The notes: generated by a model from the letters alone, not told the origin. Positions 28,855 to 37,052 are shown, counted from the first letter of the stretch. The stretch: 64,000 bases of DNA from Nocardioides gilvus (GCF_003194605.1 NZ_QHKY01000001.1:868001-932000); one strand, 5' to 3'. Translations and numbers: made by a program.

Positions 28855-30321
28855 ATGCTCGAAGCGACCACGATCCCAGCACCCGCCGCGGCGGCACCCC
28901 CGGCGGGTGCCTCTGCACGGGACCTGTTGGACGCGGTTCGGGCTGAGCAGGTCGCAGCGCAGCGCGCCGAGGCGAACGTCCTGGCCTGCGCGTACGAGTG
29001 GGCGGTCATGCACCCATCGGCCGACGGTACGCAGAACGCGGACGACGCGGCCGTCTTCTTCCACCCAGCGGGTGAGGAGCCGATCAGCGGGGCGGGGTGT
29101 CCAGGAGTGGCGGAGTTCTCCGTCGCCGAGTTCGGCACGACCCTGGGGCTCTCGACCACGGCTGCGAAGAAGATGATCGGCCATGCCTTGGAGTTGGCCC
29201 ACCGCCTGCCGCGGATCTGGTCTCGAGTCCGCTCCGGCGAGGTGCCCGCGTGGCGGGCACGACTGGTGGCAGAGGCGACCATCCACGCGTCGCCCTCGTT
29301 GACGGGTGACGCAGCGGCGTGGATCGACGCGCAGGTCGCGCCCTTCCTCACCAAGGTCGGCCAGGCCCAGATCGAGCGGACCGTCGAGCAGGCGAAGAAG
29401 CTCTTCGACCTCGCTGCGACACCAGAGCCGAATCCCGAGGACCCGTACGACGGCCTCGACCAGGACAACCGTCACGTGCACATCAACCACCGCCAACTCA
29501 ACCCCGACGGGACCGTCGACATCACCGGTTCGTTGGAGCTGGTCGATGCGCTCGACCTCGACCACGCGGTGCGGTGCGGCGCCGAGGAGCTGAAGAGGCT
29601 GGGATCCACCGACTCGCTCGGCGGGCGCCGCGCGAAGGCGCTCGGCCACATCGGACGTCACCAGCTCGCGCTCGACCTGATGGGCGCACGTGGAACGGCG
29701 CCTGCCGCTGACGAAGGTAGGGCCGCGCTGGGCGAGTTCGACCGGCGGTTGGCCGGGACTGCCGCTCGTCGGCTCGACCTGCACCTGCACTTCGACGCGA
29801 TGTTCAGCCCCGACACCGGCCTCTGTGTCTCCCCCGCGGGTCGCCTCGAAGGCGGTCAGCGACTGCTGCTGCTCGAGCAGGTGAAGGCCTGGATGGGCGA
29901 CTCACACACCGAAGTCCGGATCCTGCCCGTCATCGACCTCAACACCGAGATCGAGTGCGAGACCTACCGCCCGTCACGGCGCCTCGAACGCCAGGTCGAG
30001 CTCCGCGACCAGACCTGTGTCTTCCCGTGGTGCACCCGACCCGCCGCACGCTGCGACACCGACCACGTCGAGCCGTACGACCACTCCGCACGGGCTGAGG
30101 GTCGCGATCAACCAGGTCCGACGTCCACCAGCAACCTAGGTGCACTGTGCAGGTCGCACCACCGCCTCAAGACTCACACCGCCTGGCAGGTCACCTCGCC
30201 GGCCAACGGGGTCTTCGTATGGACCAGTCCTCACGGGCACCGGTACCGGCGTGATCGTCACGGCACCGAGCCGCTCCCTCCGGAGCCACGTCCCCCAGAG
30301 CCACGCTCAGCGTCCGACTGA
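28855..30321 (+). CDS. DUF222 / HNH endonuclease-domain protein (13E12-type)
   Basis: 488 residues. An alanine-rich start and helical DUF222 domain (RDLLDAVRAEQVAAQRAEANVLACAYEWAVMHP, FGTTLGLSTTAAKKMIGHALELAHRLPRIWSRVRSGEVPAWRARLVAEAT) lead to a C-terminal HNH domain: LRDQTCVFPWCTRPAARCDTDHVEPYD...SNLGALCRSHHRLKTHTAWQV, with the Cys pairs and D-H that bind zinc and the catalytic metal. These genes are multicopy in Nocardioides and mycobacteria, where they resemble the REP13E12 family; whether they cut DNA in vivo is unknown. A bidirectional stem-loop follows. Confidence 0.9.
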   Translation: MLEATTIPAPAAAAPPAGASARDLLDAVRAEQVAAQRAEANVLACAYEWAVMHPSADGTQNADDAAVFFHPAGEEPISGAGCPGVAEFSVAEFGTTLGLSTTAAKKMIGHALELAHRLPRIWSRVRSGEVPAWRARLVAEATIHASPSLTGDAAAWIDAQVAPFLTKVGQAQIERTVEQAKKLFDLAATPEPNPEDPYDGLDQDNRHVHINHRQLNPDGTVDITGSLELVDALDLDHAVRCGAEELKRLGSTDSLGGRRAKALGHIGRHQLALDLMGARGTAPAADEGRAALGEFDRRLAGTAARRLDLHLHFDAMFSPDTGLCVSPAGRLEGGQRLLLLEQVKAWMGDSHTEVRILPVIDLNTEIECETYRPSRRLERQVELRDQTCVFPWCTRPAARCDTDHVEPYDHSARAEGRDQPGPTSTSNLGALCRSHHRLKTHTAWQVTSPANGVFVWTSPHGHRYRRDRHGTEPLPPEPRPPEPRSASD

Positions 30322-30342
30322 CCCCAGAGCTGCAGAACCGCG

Positions 30343-30377
30343 TGACCCCGCACAGGCCATCAGCCTGCACGGGGTCA
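30343..30377. terminator. Bidirectional stem-loop between convergent genes
   Basis: TGACCCCG..CAGGC and GCCTG..CGGGGTCA form a hairpin with an internal 2-nt mismatch and a 5-nt loop, placed between the ends of the DUF222/HNH gene and the enoyl-CoA hydratase gene. Confidence 0.6.
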
Positions 30378-30418
30378 TCAGCGCGCGCCTCAGTGAGCGC
30401 GGTGTGCTCGAGCGACAG

Positions 30419-31213
30419 TCAGCGCGAGACGAAGGCGTTGATCAGGCCCTGAGCCTCATCACCGGTCACCATTGCGGAGATGGTGCGCGCCTCCTCGAGG
30501 CCCATCTCCTCACGGGTCTGCGACCACCCGGCACGCAGCAGGCGCCGGGCCTGACCGAGCGCGCCCGCAGGACCCGCCGCGAAACCGGCCGCGATCTCAC
30601 CGGCACGCACCGAGGCATCGACACCCTCGTCGACGACCTCTGCCACCAGACCCCACTCGAGCGCGGTCTCCGGACCGATCGGCTTGTTCGCCAACGCGAA
30701 GGAGAGTGCCCGCTGCTGACCGATCGCCCGAGGCAGCAACCACGAGACGCCACAGTCAGGCGTGAGCCCTATCCCCGGGTAGGCGAAGACGAACTTGGTC
30801 CCCGCCGCAGCCACGATCACGTCGGCCGCCAACATGATGGCCAGACCCGCACCAGCCACGGCACCCTGCACCGCGGCGACGACCGGCTTGGAGAGCGCCT
30901 CGAGCGCGCGTACGGCAGCGTCCGCCTCCACGGCCAGCGCGTACAGGAAGGTGGCCTGGTCCTCGGCGGCCGCGAAGGACGCCACGTCCCCACCACCACA
31001 GAAGCGCTTGCCCGCCCCGGTCAGCAGGACGGCGCGTACGTCGTCGTCACCCTGCGCCCACTCCGTTGCCTCACGCAACGCCGTGGCCAGCGCCATGTCG
31101 AGCGCGTTGGCCGCGTCGGGGCGGTTCAGCTGGAGGTGGGCCACGCCGTCGGCCACGTCGTAGGTCACGGGACCCTCCGACGTCGGTCCCCCGGCCACGG
31201 ACCCCTGGGCCAT
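30419..31213 (-). CDS. Enoyl-CoA hydratase/isomerase
   Basis: 264-residue crotonase-fold enzyme hydrating 2-enoyl-CoA in beta-oxidation. Oxyanion-hole segments GKRFCGGGDVASF and VQGAVAGAGLAIMLAADVIVAA are clear; PGIGLTPDCGVSWLLPRAIG carries the second acidic region (Asp in place of the usual second Glu, as in several actinobacterial paralogues). ATG 31213 shares one base with the thiolase stop (TGATG), so translation is coupled. The longer upstream reading frame lies in the thiolase gene and is rejected. Confidence 0.9.
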   Translation of the reverse strand: MAQGSVAGGPTSEGPVTYDVADGVAHLQLNRPDAANALDMALATALREATEWAQGDDDVRAVLLTGAGKRFCGGGDVASFAAAEDQATFLYALAVEADAAVRALEALSKPVVAAVQGAVAGAGLAIMLAADVIVAAAGTKFVFAYPGIGLTPDCGVSWLLPRAIGQQRALSFALANKPIGPETALEWGLVAEVVDEGVDASVRAGEIAAGFAAGPAGALGQARRLLRAGWSQTREEMGLEEARTISAMVTGDEAQGLINAFVSR

Positions 31214-32391
31214 CAGACCCTCCGGAACATCGCAGCCAGCGCCTGGCCGCCACCGATGCACATGGTGACGATGCCGGTCTCGAGGTCACGACGGACCATG
31301 TCCTTGGCGATCCGCACAGTGAGGATCGCGCCGGTGGCGCCGACCGGGTGACCCAGCGCGATCGCGCCGCCGTACGGGTTGACCTGCTCGGGAGTGAAAC
31401 CGACGTCGCGGCGCACGGCAACCGCCTGGGAGGCGAAGGCTTCGTTCAGCTCGACCACGTCGACATCGCTCGCGGCCATGCCGGTCTTCTCGAGCAGCGC
31501 GTTGATCGCGTGGGTCGGCGCGTAGCCCATCAGCGTCGGGTCCATCGCGGCGGTGGTCACGGCCTCGAGGGCGACCATCGGCGTGAGGCCGCGCTCGGCG
31601 GCGGCGGACTCGCGGGCCAGGACGACCGCGGCGCCACCGTCGTTGATGCCGGACGCGTTGCCGGCGGTGACCGACCCGTCCTTCTTGAAGGCGGGGCGCA
31701 GACCGGCGAGCGTCTCGACGGTGGTCTGCGGCTTCGGGTGTTCGTCGGTGCTGACAGTGACCGGCTTCCGGCCCCCCACCTCGTACGCGACGATCTCCTC
31801 GGCGAAGGCGGCCTGGGCCTCCGGGCTGGCGGCGCGGCGCTGCGACTCGGCGGCGAACTCGTCCTGCTCGGTGCGGGAGACGCCGTACTTGTCGGCGACG
31901 TTCTCGGCGGTGACGCCCATGTGGATGCTGCTGAAGGGGTCGGTCAGCATCATCACGGTGCCGTCGACCAGCGACCGGTCACCGAGGCGGTAGCCGTTGC
32001 GGGCGCCGAAGTCGTAGAACGGCATCCGCGACATCGACTCGTTGCCACCCGCGAGGGTGAAGTCGAGGTCGTTCCAGCGCATCTCCATCGCGGCCGACCA
32101 GATCGCCTGCAGGCCCGAGCCACAGAGGCGGTTGACCGTGTAGGCGGGCACATTGACCGGCAGTCCAGCTGTGACCGCGACCCGGCGCGCGTTGTAGGCG
32201 TCAGGGCCGACCTGGCCGATGCAGCCCATCACGACCTCGGAGATGTCGGAGCCCTCGACGCCGGCGCGCTTCAGCGCCTCGACGGACGCCGCGGCGCCGA
32301 GCTCGAAACCCGGCACGTCCTTGAAGACGCCACCGAAGCTGCCGATGGGGGTGCGGGCGCCGTCGAGGACGACGATCCGGTCGTTGGTCAT
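31213..32391 (-). CDS. Thiolase (acetyl-CoA C-acetyltransferase)
   Basis: 392 residues, the usual length. Catalytic nucleophile C90 in VNRLCGSGLQAI, the activating His in GGAIALGHPVGATGA and the second Cys in TMCIGGGQALA. Catalyses thiolytic cleavage of 3-ketoacyl-CoA or the reverse condensation. First gene of a two-gene operon with the enoyl-CoA hydratase. A 21-bp inverted repeat lies 70 bp upstream of its start. Chain-length preference cannot be read from sequence. Confidence 0.93.
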   Translation of the reverse strand: MTNDRIVVLDGARTPIGSFGGVFKDVPGFELGAAASVEALKRAGVEGSDISEVVMGCIGQVGPDAYNARRVAVTAGLPVNVPAYTVNRLCGSGLQAIWSAAMEMRWNDLDFTLAGGNESMSRMPFYDFGARNGYRLGDRSLVDGTVMMLTDPFSSIHMGVTAENVADKYGVSRTEQDEFAAESQRRAASPEAQAAFAEEIVAYEVGGRKPVTVSTDEHPKPQTTVETLAGLRPAFKKDGSVTAGNASGINDGGAAVVLARESAAAERGLTPMVALEAVTTAAMDPTLMGYAPTHAINALLEKTGMAASDVDVVELNEAFASQAVAVRRDVGFTPEQVNPYGGAIALGHPVGATGAILTVRIAKDMVRRDLETGIVTMCIGGGQALAAMFRRV

Positions 32392-32460
32392 GGTGGAACT
32401 CCTCGCAGGGTGGTCGACCTCGAGGGTCGGCCTGGGTGGTCGGCCGCCGGGGTCAGTCAG

Positions 32461-32481
32461 GGCAACGCGATCGACGTTACC
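32461..32481. promoter_or_regulatory. Inverted repeat upstream of the thiolase operon
   Basis: Arms GGCAACG and CGTTACC (one mismatch) around a CGATCG-centred spacer, 70 bp before the thiolase ATG and 25 bp after the stop of no gene on the plus strand; it lies between nitroreductase 3' end and thiolase start. Size and symmetry suit a TetR-type operator. Confidence 0.45.
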
Positions 32482-32505
32482 GCGCGCCAGCGGGAGGTCG
32501 AGAGG

Positions 32506-33171
32506 TCAGTCCGTGAGGTGGTGCACGACCTCGGCCATCGGTGCCCGCGCCGTGCGGAAGGCGTTGACCGGGTCGCTGTCGTCCTCGTGCCCGAAGGAGA
32601 TCGCGCAGACCACCTGTCGCCCCTGGGGCAGGTCGAGGAAGTCACGCACCGTGTCGGAGTACATCGCGATGGCTCCCTGGGCGATCGAACCGATCCCGGC
32701 CTCGGCCAGCAGGAGCGTGAAGACCGTGATCCACCCGCCGCAGTCGAGCACCCCGTAAGTGCCCAGATCGGCGTCGGTGGTGAGCACCAGCACGTGCGGA
32801 GCACCGAAGAACGAGAAGTTCTTGAACGACTGCATGGCCCGGGCGTCGCGGTCCGCGCGCTCGATGCCCAGCGCCTCGTAGAGGGCGTACCCGGACTCCC
32901 GGCGACGCTCCGCGGAGACCCCGGCGTACGTCGGCAGGCCGAGGTCCGCACTCTGCGGCTGGGTGAGCACGGCGTCGGAGAGCGTCTTGGAGAAGCGGTC
33001 CTTGGCTGCCCCGGAGAGCACGTGGACCTGCCACGGCTGGGTGTTGCACCACGACGGGGAGCGCTGGGCCCGGGCCAGCACCTCGTCGATCACTGCACGG
33101 GGCACCGGCTCGTCGGTGAAGGCGCGGGCGCTGTGGCGGTTGGCGAGCAGGTCACTGAGGGTCGAAGGCAC
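32506..33171 (-). CDS. Nitroreductase family protein
   Basis: 221 residues from GTG 33171. FMN-dependent NAD(P)H oxidoreductase fold: LLANRHSARAFTDEPVPRAVIDEVLARAQRSPSWCNTQPWQVHVLSG (the RHSxRxF and SWCNTQPW flavin-binding elements), AEAGIGSIAQGAIAMYSDTVRDFLDLP and CAISFGHED. Physiological substrate unknown; related proteins reduce nitro compounds or quinones. It is transcribed toward the thiolase gene but separated from the latter by 114 bp including a palindrome. Confidence 0.88.
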   Translation of the reverse strand: MPSTLSDLLANRHSARAFTDEPVPRAVIDEVLARAQRSPSWCNTQPWQVHVLSGAAKDRFSKTLSDAVLTQPQSADLGLPTYAGVSAERRRESGYALYEALGIERADRDARAMQSFKNFSFFGAPHVLVLTTDADLGTYGVLDCGGWITVFTLLLAEAGIGSIAQGAIAMYSDTVRDFLDLPQGRQVVCAISFGHEDDSDPVNAFRTARAPMAEVVHHLTD

Positions 33172-33228
33172 GGGGTCAAGTGTGACCCATGGGCCGTGAC
33201 CGGTCCCGAGATGTCGCGCTTGCGCCGC

Positions 33229-33277
33229 AACGTCATCACCGCCGTACGCCCTGGGCGTCGGCGGTGGTGACGTCCGG
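33229..33277. repeat. Palindromic intergenic repeat, copy 1
   Basis: CGTCATCACCGCCG at 33231 pairs with CGGCGGTGGTGACG at 33259-33272 (one G-U type difference) with a GC-rich loop. Followed by TCCGGCAGCG. Belongs to the dispersed repeat family also seen at 44151, 44214, 59611 and, degenerate, at 43011 and 40871. Confidence 0.7.
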
Positions 33278-33292
33278 CAGCGTGGCGGTGCT

Positions 33293-34138
33293 TCAGCCGT
33301 ACGTGTAGAAGCCGCGACCGCTCTTGCGACCCAGCAGGCCGGCGTCGACCATCCGGTTGAGCAGCGGCGGGGCCGAGTAGAGGGGCTCCTTGAACTCCTC
33401 GTAGAGCGACTCGGCGACGGCCTTGGTGGTGTCCAGACCGATGAGGTCAGCCAACGCCAGCGGGCCCTGCGGGTGGGCCGCACCGAGCACCATGCCGCGG
33501 TCGATGTCCTCGGCGGAGGCGAAGCCGGACTCGAACATCCGGATCGCGGAGAGCACGTAGGGGATGAGCAGCGAGTTGACGACGAAGCCGGCGCGGTCCT
33601 GGCAGTCGATGGCCTCCTTGCCGAGGGTCCCCTGCACGAACTCGCGGGCCTGCTCGGTGACCTCGGGGTCGGTGACGATCGACGGCACGAGCTCGACGAG
33701 CTTGAGCACCGGGACCGGGTTGAAGAAGTGGATGCCGATGACCTTCTCGGGACGGGAGGTGACGACGCCGAGCTTCATGATCGGGATGGAGGAGGTGTTG
33801 GAGGCCAGGATCGCGTCGCGGCTCTCCACGATCTTGTCGAGGTCACGGAAGAGCTGGGTCTTGATTTCCTCGTCCTCGACGATCGCCTCGATGACGAGGT
33901 CACGGTCGGCCATCACGTTGAGGTCGGTCTCGAAGCGCACGCACTCCAGGACGGCTGCGGCCGAGTCGATCTTGCCCTTCGACTCCGCGCGCTCCAGCGA
34001 CTTGGTCATGCGAGCCCTGGCGGCTTCGGCTGCCTGCTCGTTGGACTCCACTACGATCACGTCGAGTCCAGCTCGGGCGCTCACCTCTGCAATGCCCGAT
34101 CCCATCAAGCCGCCACCGACGACTCCGACCTTCTTCAT
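33293..34138 (-). CDS. 3-hydroxybutyryl-CoA dehydrogenase (HAD superfamily)
   Basis: 281-residue NAD(P)-dependent 3-hydroxyacyl-CoA dehydrogenase. N-terminal Rossmann motif KKVGVVGGGLMGSGIAEVSARAGLDVIVVE, catalytic His region GIHFFNPVPVLKLVELVPS, and C-terminal helical domain CQDRAGFVVNSLLIPYVLSAIRMFESGFASAEDIDRGMVLGAAHPQGPLALADLIGLD. Length and layout match PaaH/Hbd enzymes. Divergent from a TetR gene, with a repeat-rich operator in the 110-bp gap. Confidence 0.93.
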   Translation of the reverse strand: MKKVGVVGGGLMGSGIAEVSARAGLDVIVVESNEQAAEAARARMTKSLERAESKGKIDSAAAVLECVRFETDLNVMADRDLVIEAIVEDEEIKTQLFRDLDKIVESRDAILASNTSSIPIMKLGVVTSRPEKVIGIHFFNPVPVLKLVELVPSIVTDPEVTEQAREFVQGTLGKEAIDCQDRAGFVVNSLLIPYVLSAIRMFESGFASAEDIDRGMVLGAAHPQGPLALADLIGLDTTKAVAESLYEEFKEPLYSAPPLLNRMVDAGLLGRKSGRGFYTYG

Positions 34139-34160
34139 GCTGTTGCCTCTCGCGTTTGGG

Positions 34161-34200
34161 ACTCAGTACCGTGAGTTACGGTACTCAGTACCACTCAGTA
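34161..34200. promoter_or_regulatory. Composite operator between hydroxyacyl-CoA dehydrogenase and TetR genes
   Basis: Three ACTCAGTA units begin at 34161, 34183 and 34193. They build two overlapping palindromes: GTACCGT-N5-ACGGTAC (34166-34184) and GGTACTCAGTACC (34180-34192). The array fills the region between the divergent starts and is an obvious binding site for the TetR protein encoded next to it. Confidence 0.7.
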
Positions 34201-34248
34201 AACCAAAGCCTCCCCCTCGCCGGACCGAAACGAAGGAGAACCGCCGCG

Positions 34249-34947
34249 ATGTCGACCCGAGCCCGCCTCATCGAGGCCGCCTTCACCCTCTTCGACGAGC
34301 AGGGCTTCGAGGAGACGACGGTCGATGACGTCGTGCAGCGTGCTGGCGTGGGGCGTACGACCTTCTTCCGTCACTTCCGCGCGAAGGAGGACGCGGTCCT
34401 GCCCGACCACGCCGGGCTCCTGAGCCAGGTCGAGGAGCGGTTGGCCCAGTCGGACCACCTGGCCACCCGGGTCGTCGAGGCCGCCCGGGTGGTCCTGGAC
34501 CACTACCTGGCCGAGGGTGAACGCGCTCGTCTGCGGCACCGTCTGGCCGGCAGCGTCCCGGCGATCCGCTCCCGCGAGACCGCCGGCCATCGCGCCTACC
34601 AGCGCGCCTTCCTCGCCGCGATCCGCGCCGAGCTCGGCACTGACCCCGACGCCGAGCTGGAGGCCGAGTTGATCGCCAACGCCGTGGTCACCGCCCACAA
34701 CGTGGTGCTGCGACGCTGGCTCCGCGGGGTCACCGAGACGCCGACGACCGAGTTCGACCGGGCGCTGGCCCGAGCCACCGAACCGTTGCGCGCCACCACT
34801 GCCACTTCCGTACGCACCCCCCAGACGTCGGCGCCCGACGGTGAGGTCGCACCCGAGGTCACCGCGGAGGCGGCACGTCGCAGCGTTGCCCTGCTCGAGG
34901 AGCTGCTCCCCACGCTGCGCCGTCTGGCGGACGACCAGGCTCAGTAG
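34249..34947 (+). CDS. TetR-family transcriptional regulator
   Basis: 232 residues from ATG 34249 (AAGGAG 10 nt upstream). N-terminal HTH STRARLIEAAFTLFDEQGFEETTVDDVVQRAGVGRTTFFRHFRAKEDAVLPDH, followed by a helical ligand domain and an Ala/Thr-rich stretch near the end. By position it probably represses the divergent 3-hydroxybutyryl-CoA dehydrogenase and itself; similar regulators of acyl-CoA metabolism respond to acyl-CoA. Its end overlaps the convergent rhomboid gene by 7 bp. Confidence 0.88.
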   Translation: MSTRARLIEAAFTLFDEQGFEETTVDDVVQRAGVGRTTFFRHFRAKEDAVLPDHAGLLSQVEERLAQSDHLATRVVEAARVVLDHYLAEGERARLRHRLAGSVPAIRSRETAGHRAYQRAFLAAIRAELGTDPDAELEAELIANAVVTAHNVVLRRWLRGVTETPTTEFDRALARATEPLRATTATSVRTPQTSAPDGEVAPEVTAEAARRSVALLEELLPTLRRLADDQAQ

Positions 34948-35561
34948 GCCTGGAGGTGGCGGCGCCGTTCGCCCTTCTCCAGCATCGCTGCCGCGAGCAC
35001 CCCGCCGATGGCGCCGAAGAGGTGCCCCTGCCAGGAGATCCCGGCCGTGGTCGGGAGAACTCCCCAGAGCATCGAGCCGTAGACGAGGAAGATGACCACG
35101 CCGAGCAGGATCTGCAGCGGTCGACGCGTGAAGAAGCCACGGAGCACCAAGTAGGCGAGCCAGCCGAAAACCAGGCCGGAGGCGCCGATGTGCACCGTCC
35201 CGGCCCCACCGAGGATCCAGGTGCCGACGCCGGAGACCAGCCAGACGGTGAGGGTGACGGCCCACCACTTGCTCAGGCCGGCCAGCGCGATCAGGAAGCC
35301 GAGCACCAGCAGGGGTCCCGAGTTGGCGGCCAGGTGATCCCAGTCGCCGTGCAGGAACGGCGCCAGGAGGATGCCGATGAGCCCGTCGCTAGTGCCTGGC
35401 CGGATCCCCTCACGGTCGAGGTCGCCGGACATCACCAACTGGTCGAACCCCTCAACCACCCACAGCAGTGCCACGAAGCCGAGGGTCCACACGCCTGCGC
35501 CGAGCCAGTTGGCGCGCGGCTGACGGACGCCGGAGTGCGGGAATGGTCGCGGGGAGTTCAC
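34941..35561 (-). CDS. Rhomboid-family intramembrane serine protease
   Basis: 206 residues, GTG start. Six membrane helices: GAGVWTLGFVALLWVVEGFDQL, HLAANSGPLLVLGFLIALAG, AVTLTVWLVSGVGTWIL, catalytic Ser motif HIGASGLVFGWLAYLVL, LLGVVIFLVYGSMLWGVLP and the catalytic His helix ISWQGHLFGAIGGVLAAAML. The H-x4-N-type element HLAANS in helix 2 and GASG plus His confirm an active-site dyad. Cleaves membrane-protein substrates; targets unknown. Short basic C-terminus. Confidence 0.92.
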   Translation of the reverse strand: MNSPRPFPHSGVRQPRANWLGAGVWTLGFVALLWVVEGFDQLVMSGDLDREGIRPGTSDGLIGILLAPFLHGDWDHLAANSGPLLVLGFLIALAGLSKWWAVTLTVWLVSGVGTWILGGAGTVHIGASGLVFGWLAYLVLRGFFTRRPLQILLGVVIFLVYGSMLWGVLPTTAGISWQGHLFGAIGGVLAAAMLEKGERRRHLQAY

Positions 35562-35613
35562 AGGCGCAACGGTACGCAGCCGATCCCAGCGCGACCCGGA
35601 CGCGCGGGCCCGC

Positions 35614-36267
35614 TCAGCCCCAGGGCCGCCAGCTCGGCACCCGGTCGAGCGCCACCAGGAAGCCCACGGAGCTGACCAGGACCATGCCGCCGGGCACCGC
35701 GTGGACCTCGGACGGGGGCACCTGGTAGTCCCAGTCGAACGCCCAGCCACCGCCACCGCGCGTCGCGAAGGGCTCGTTGCTGACGTCGCTGACGTCCAGG
35801 CTGCCGGGGAGCGGCGGGAGGTCGACCCAGTCCGCCGGTCGCTCCGGGCCACCCTCGGCCGCATGGAGGAGCGCGCCCGTCGAACGGCTCAGCACCACGT
35901 CGTCGGCGTGGGCGGTCCACACGCGCAGCGCGTCATCGCCCACCAACCCCAGGGCCGTCGGGCGCACGGGTGGCGGTTGGTCCGACTTCCAGCCGTCGTC
36001 GTGCCACTCGTAGAGGTCCTCGTCGACCCCGCTGCGCGGCAGGGCGGTGACCCACCGTTCGCGGCCGTCCGCGAGGGCGTACGCCCGGACGTCGTCGCCG
36101 ACCACCACGACCACGTCGTCGACGACGCCCAGCCCGCGGTAGTCGCTGGCCGCGCGGATCCAGCGCACCCTGACGTCGACCTCGAGGTTGTGGTCGGGCA
36201 GCAGGATCGCGTCGTACCAGACACCCTCCACCTCCGGTCGCTCCACACTCGGTCGCCCAGTCCCCAT
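35614..36267 (-). CDS. Hypothetical protein with beta-rich (PQQ-like) segments
   Basis: 217 residues from ATG 36267, preceded by AGGAGG 4 nt upstream. Soluble, Trp- and Asp-rich, with repeating strands such as GVVDDVVVVVGDDVRAYALADGRERWVTALPR and ALRVWTAHADDVVLSRSTGALLHAAEG that recall partial beta-propeller blades of PQQ-like repeats. No signal peptide, no catalytic motif. A TAGGCT box near 36314 on the reverse strand may be its -10 element. Function unknown. Confidence 0.65.
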   Translation of the reverse strand: MGTGRPSVERPEVEGVWYDAILLPDHNLEVDVRVRWIRAASDYRGLGVVDDVVVVVGDDVRAYALADGRERWVTALPRSGVDEDLYEWHDDGWKSDQPPPVRPTALGLVGDDALRVWTAHADDVVLSRSTGALLHAAEGGPERPADWVDLPPLPGSLDVSDVSNEPFATRGGGGWAFDWDYQVPPSEVHAVPGGMVLVSSVGFLVALDRVPSWRPWG

Positions 36268-36354
36268 GAGCCCTCCTGTTCCTGCGGTTGGTCTCGTGCC
36301 TCGAGCGTAGGAGCCTAGCGCCGACACTCGCAGCAGTTCGGCGTGACAGATCGC

Positions 36355-36360
36355 TACCCT
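36355..36360 (+). promoter_or_regulatory. -10 box of the MarR gene
   Basis: TACCCT, 6 nt before the ATG at 36367; supports this start over the GTG at 36343 and a leaderless transcript. Confidence 0.5.
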
Positions 36361-36366
36361 TCCCCC

Positions 36367-36966
36367 ATGCCTGCCCCTCCGAATCATGACGCGCCCGATC
36401 ATGACGCGCCCGATCATGACGCGCCCGATCATGACGCGCCCAGTCATGACGTGCCCAGGGACGACACCCGCAGCCGTGATCCGATCACCGAGGCGCGGCG
36501 CCAGTGGGTCACGCACGGGTGGGCCGAGGCCGCTGACGGGATGGAGCTGGTGACGTCACTCGTGAGGGCCCACCAGCTGCTGATGGAGCGGATCGACGCT
36601 GTCCTGCGCCCGCTGGACCTCAGTTTCGCGCGGTACGAGGTGTTGCGCCTGCTCTCCTTCACCCACGACGGAGCGATGTCCATGACCCGCCTGGGCTCAC
36701 TGCTGCAGGTGCATCCGACCAGCGCGACCAGCGCGGTCGCGCGCCTGGTGAAGCAGGGGCACGCCATCCGCGAGCGTGGCGCCCAGGACGGCCGCGTCGT
36801 ACTGGCCTCGATCACGCACGCCGGGCGCGAGGTGGTCGAACAAGCCACCGAGCGGCTCAACGCCGAGGTCTTCGCCTCCCCGGGGATCAGCCCGGAGGAG
36901 ACCGTGCAGCTCACCACCCTGCTGGGCGCACTGCGCGCGGCGGCGGGTGACGACGTACCGCACTGA
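36367..36966 (+). CDS. MarR-family transcriptional regulator with repeat-encoded N-terminus
   Basis: 199 residues. Residues 6-30 are a low-complexity acidic/His segment (HDAPD units) encoded by a 15-bp tandem repeat; residues about 40-190 form a MarR winged helix: LVRAHQLLMERIDAVLRPLDLSFARYEVLRLLSF, MTRLGSLLQVHPTSATSAVARLVKQGHAIRERGAQDGRVVLASITHAG. It lies 86 bp upstream of icmF in the same direction and, by position and the repeated boxes before icmF, probably controls that gene. Ligand unknown. The repeat segment is not part of the family fold. Confidence 0.88.
   Translation: MPAPPNHDAPDHDAPDHDAPDHDAPSHDVPRDDTRSRDPITEARRQWVTHGWAEAADGMELVTSLVRAHQLLMERIDAVLRPLDLSFARYEVLRLLSFTHDGAMSMTRLGSLLQVHPTSATSAVARLVKQGHAIRERGAQDGRVVLASITHAGREVVEQATERLNAEVFASPGISPEETVQLTTLLGALRAAAGDDVPH
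36383..36457 (+). repeat. 15-bp tandem repeat inside the MarR gene
   Basis: Five units of ATCATGACGCGCCCG; the first three are identical, the fourth differs in its last base and the fifth is degenerate. Units are in frame (five codons), encoding HDAPD/HDAPS, so copy-number change would lengthen or shorten the N-terminus without frameshift. Confidence 0.9.
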
Positions 36967-36997
36967 TCCGAGCACCCCCTCCCCCTTCCGAAGATTG

Positions 36998-37032
36998 CTT
37001 GGACGTCCTACCATCTAATTACTTGGACATCC
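36998..37032 (+). promoter_or_regulatory. Direct repeat CTTGGACRTCC upstream of icmF
   Basis: CTTGGACGTCC (36998-37008) and CTTGGACATCC (37022-37032) are spaced 24 bp apart start to start, placing them on about the same face of the helix, 20-55 bp before the icmF ATG. Each contains a GGACGTCC-like dyad. Candidate sites for the upstream MarR protein. Confidence 0.55.
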
Positions 37033-37052
37033 AGATATCTCGGAGTCAGCTG

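Noticed and set aside
31066..33270. 734-codon plus-strand open frame opposite the thiolase operon
   Set aside because: Antisense to thiolase, hydratase and nitroreductase, with no recognisable protein sequence.
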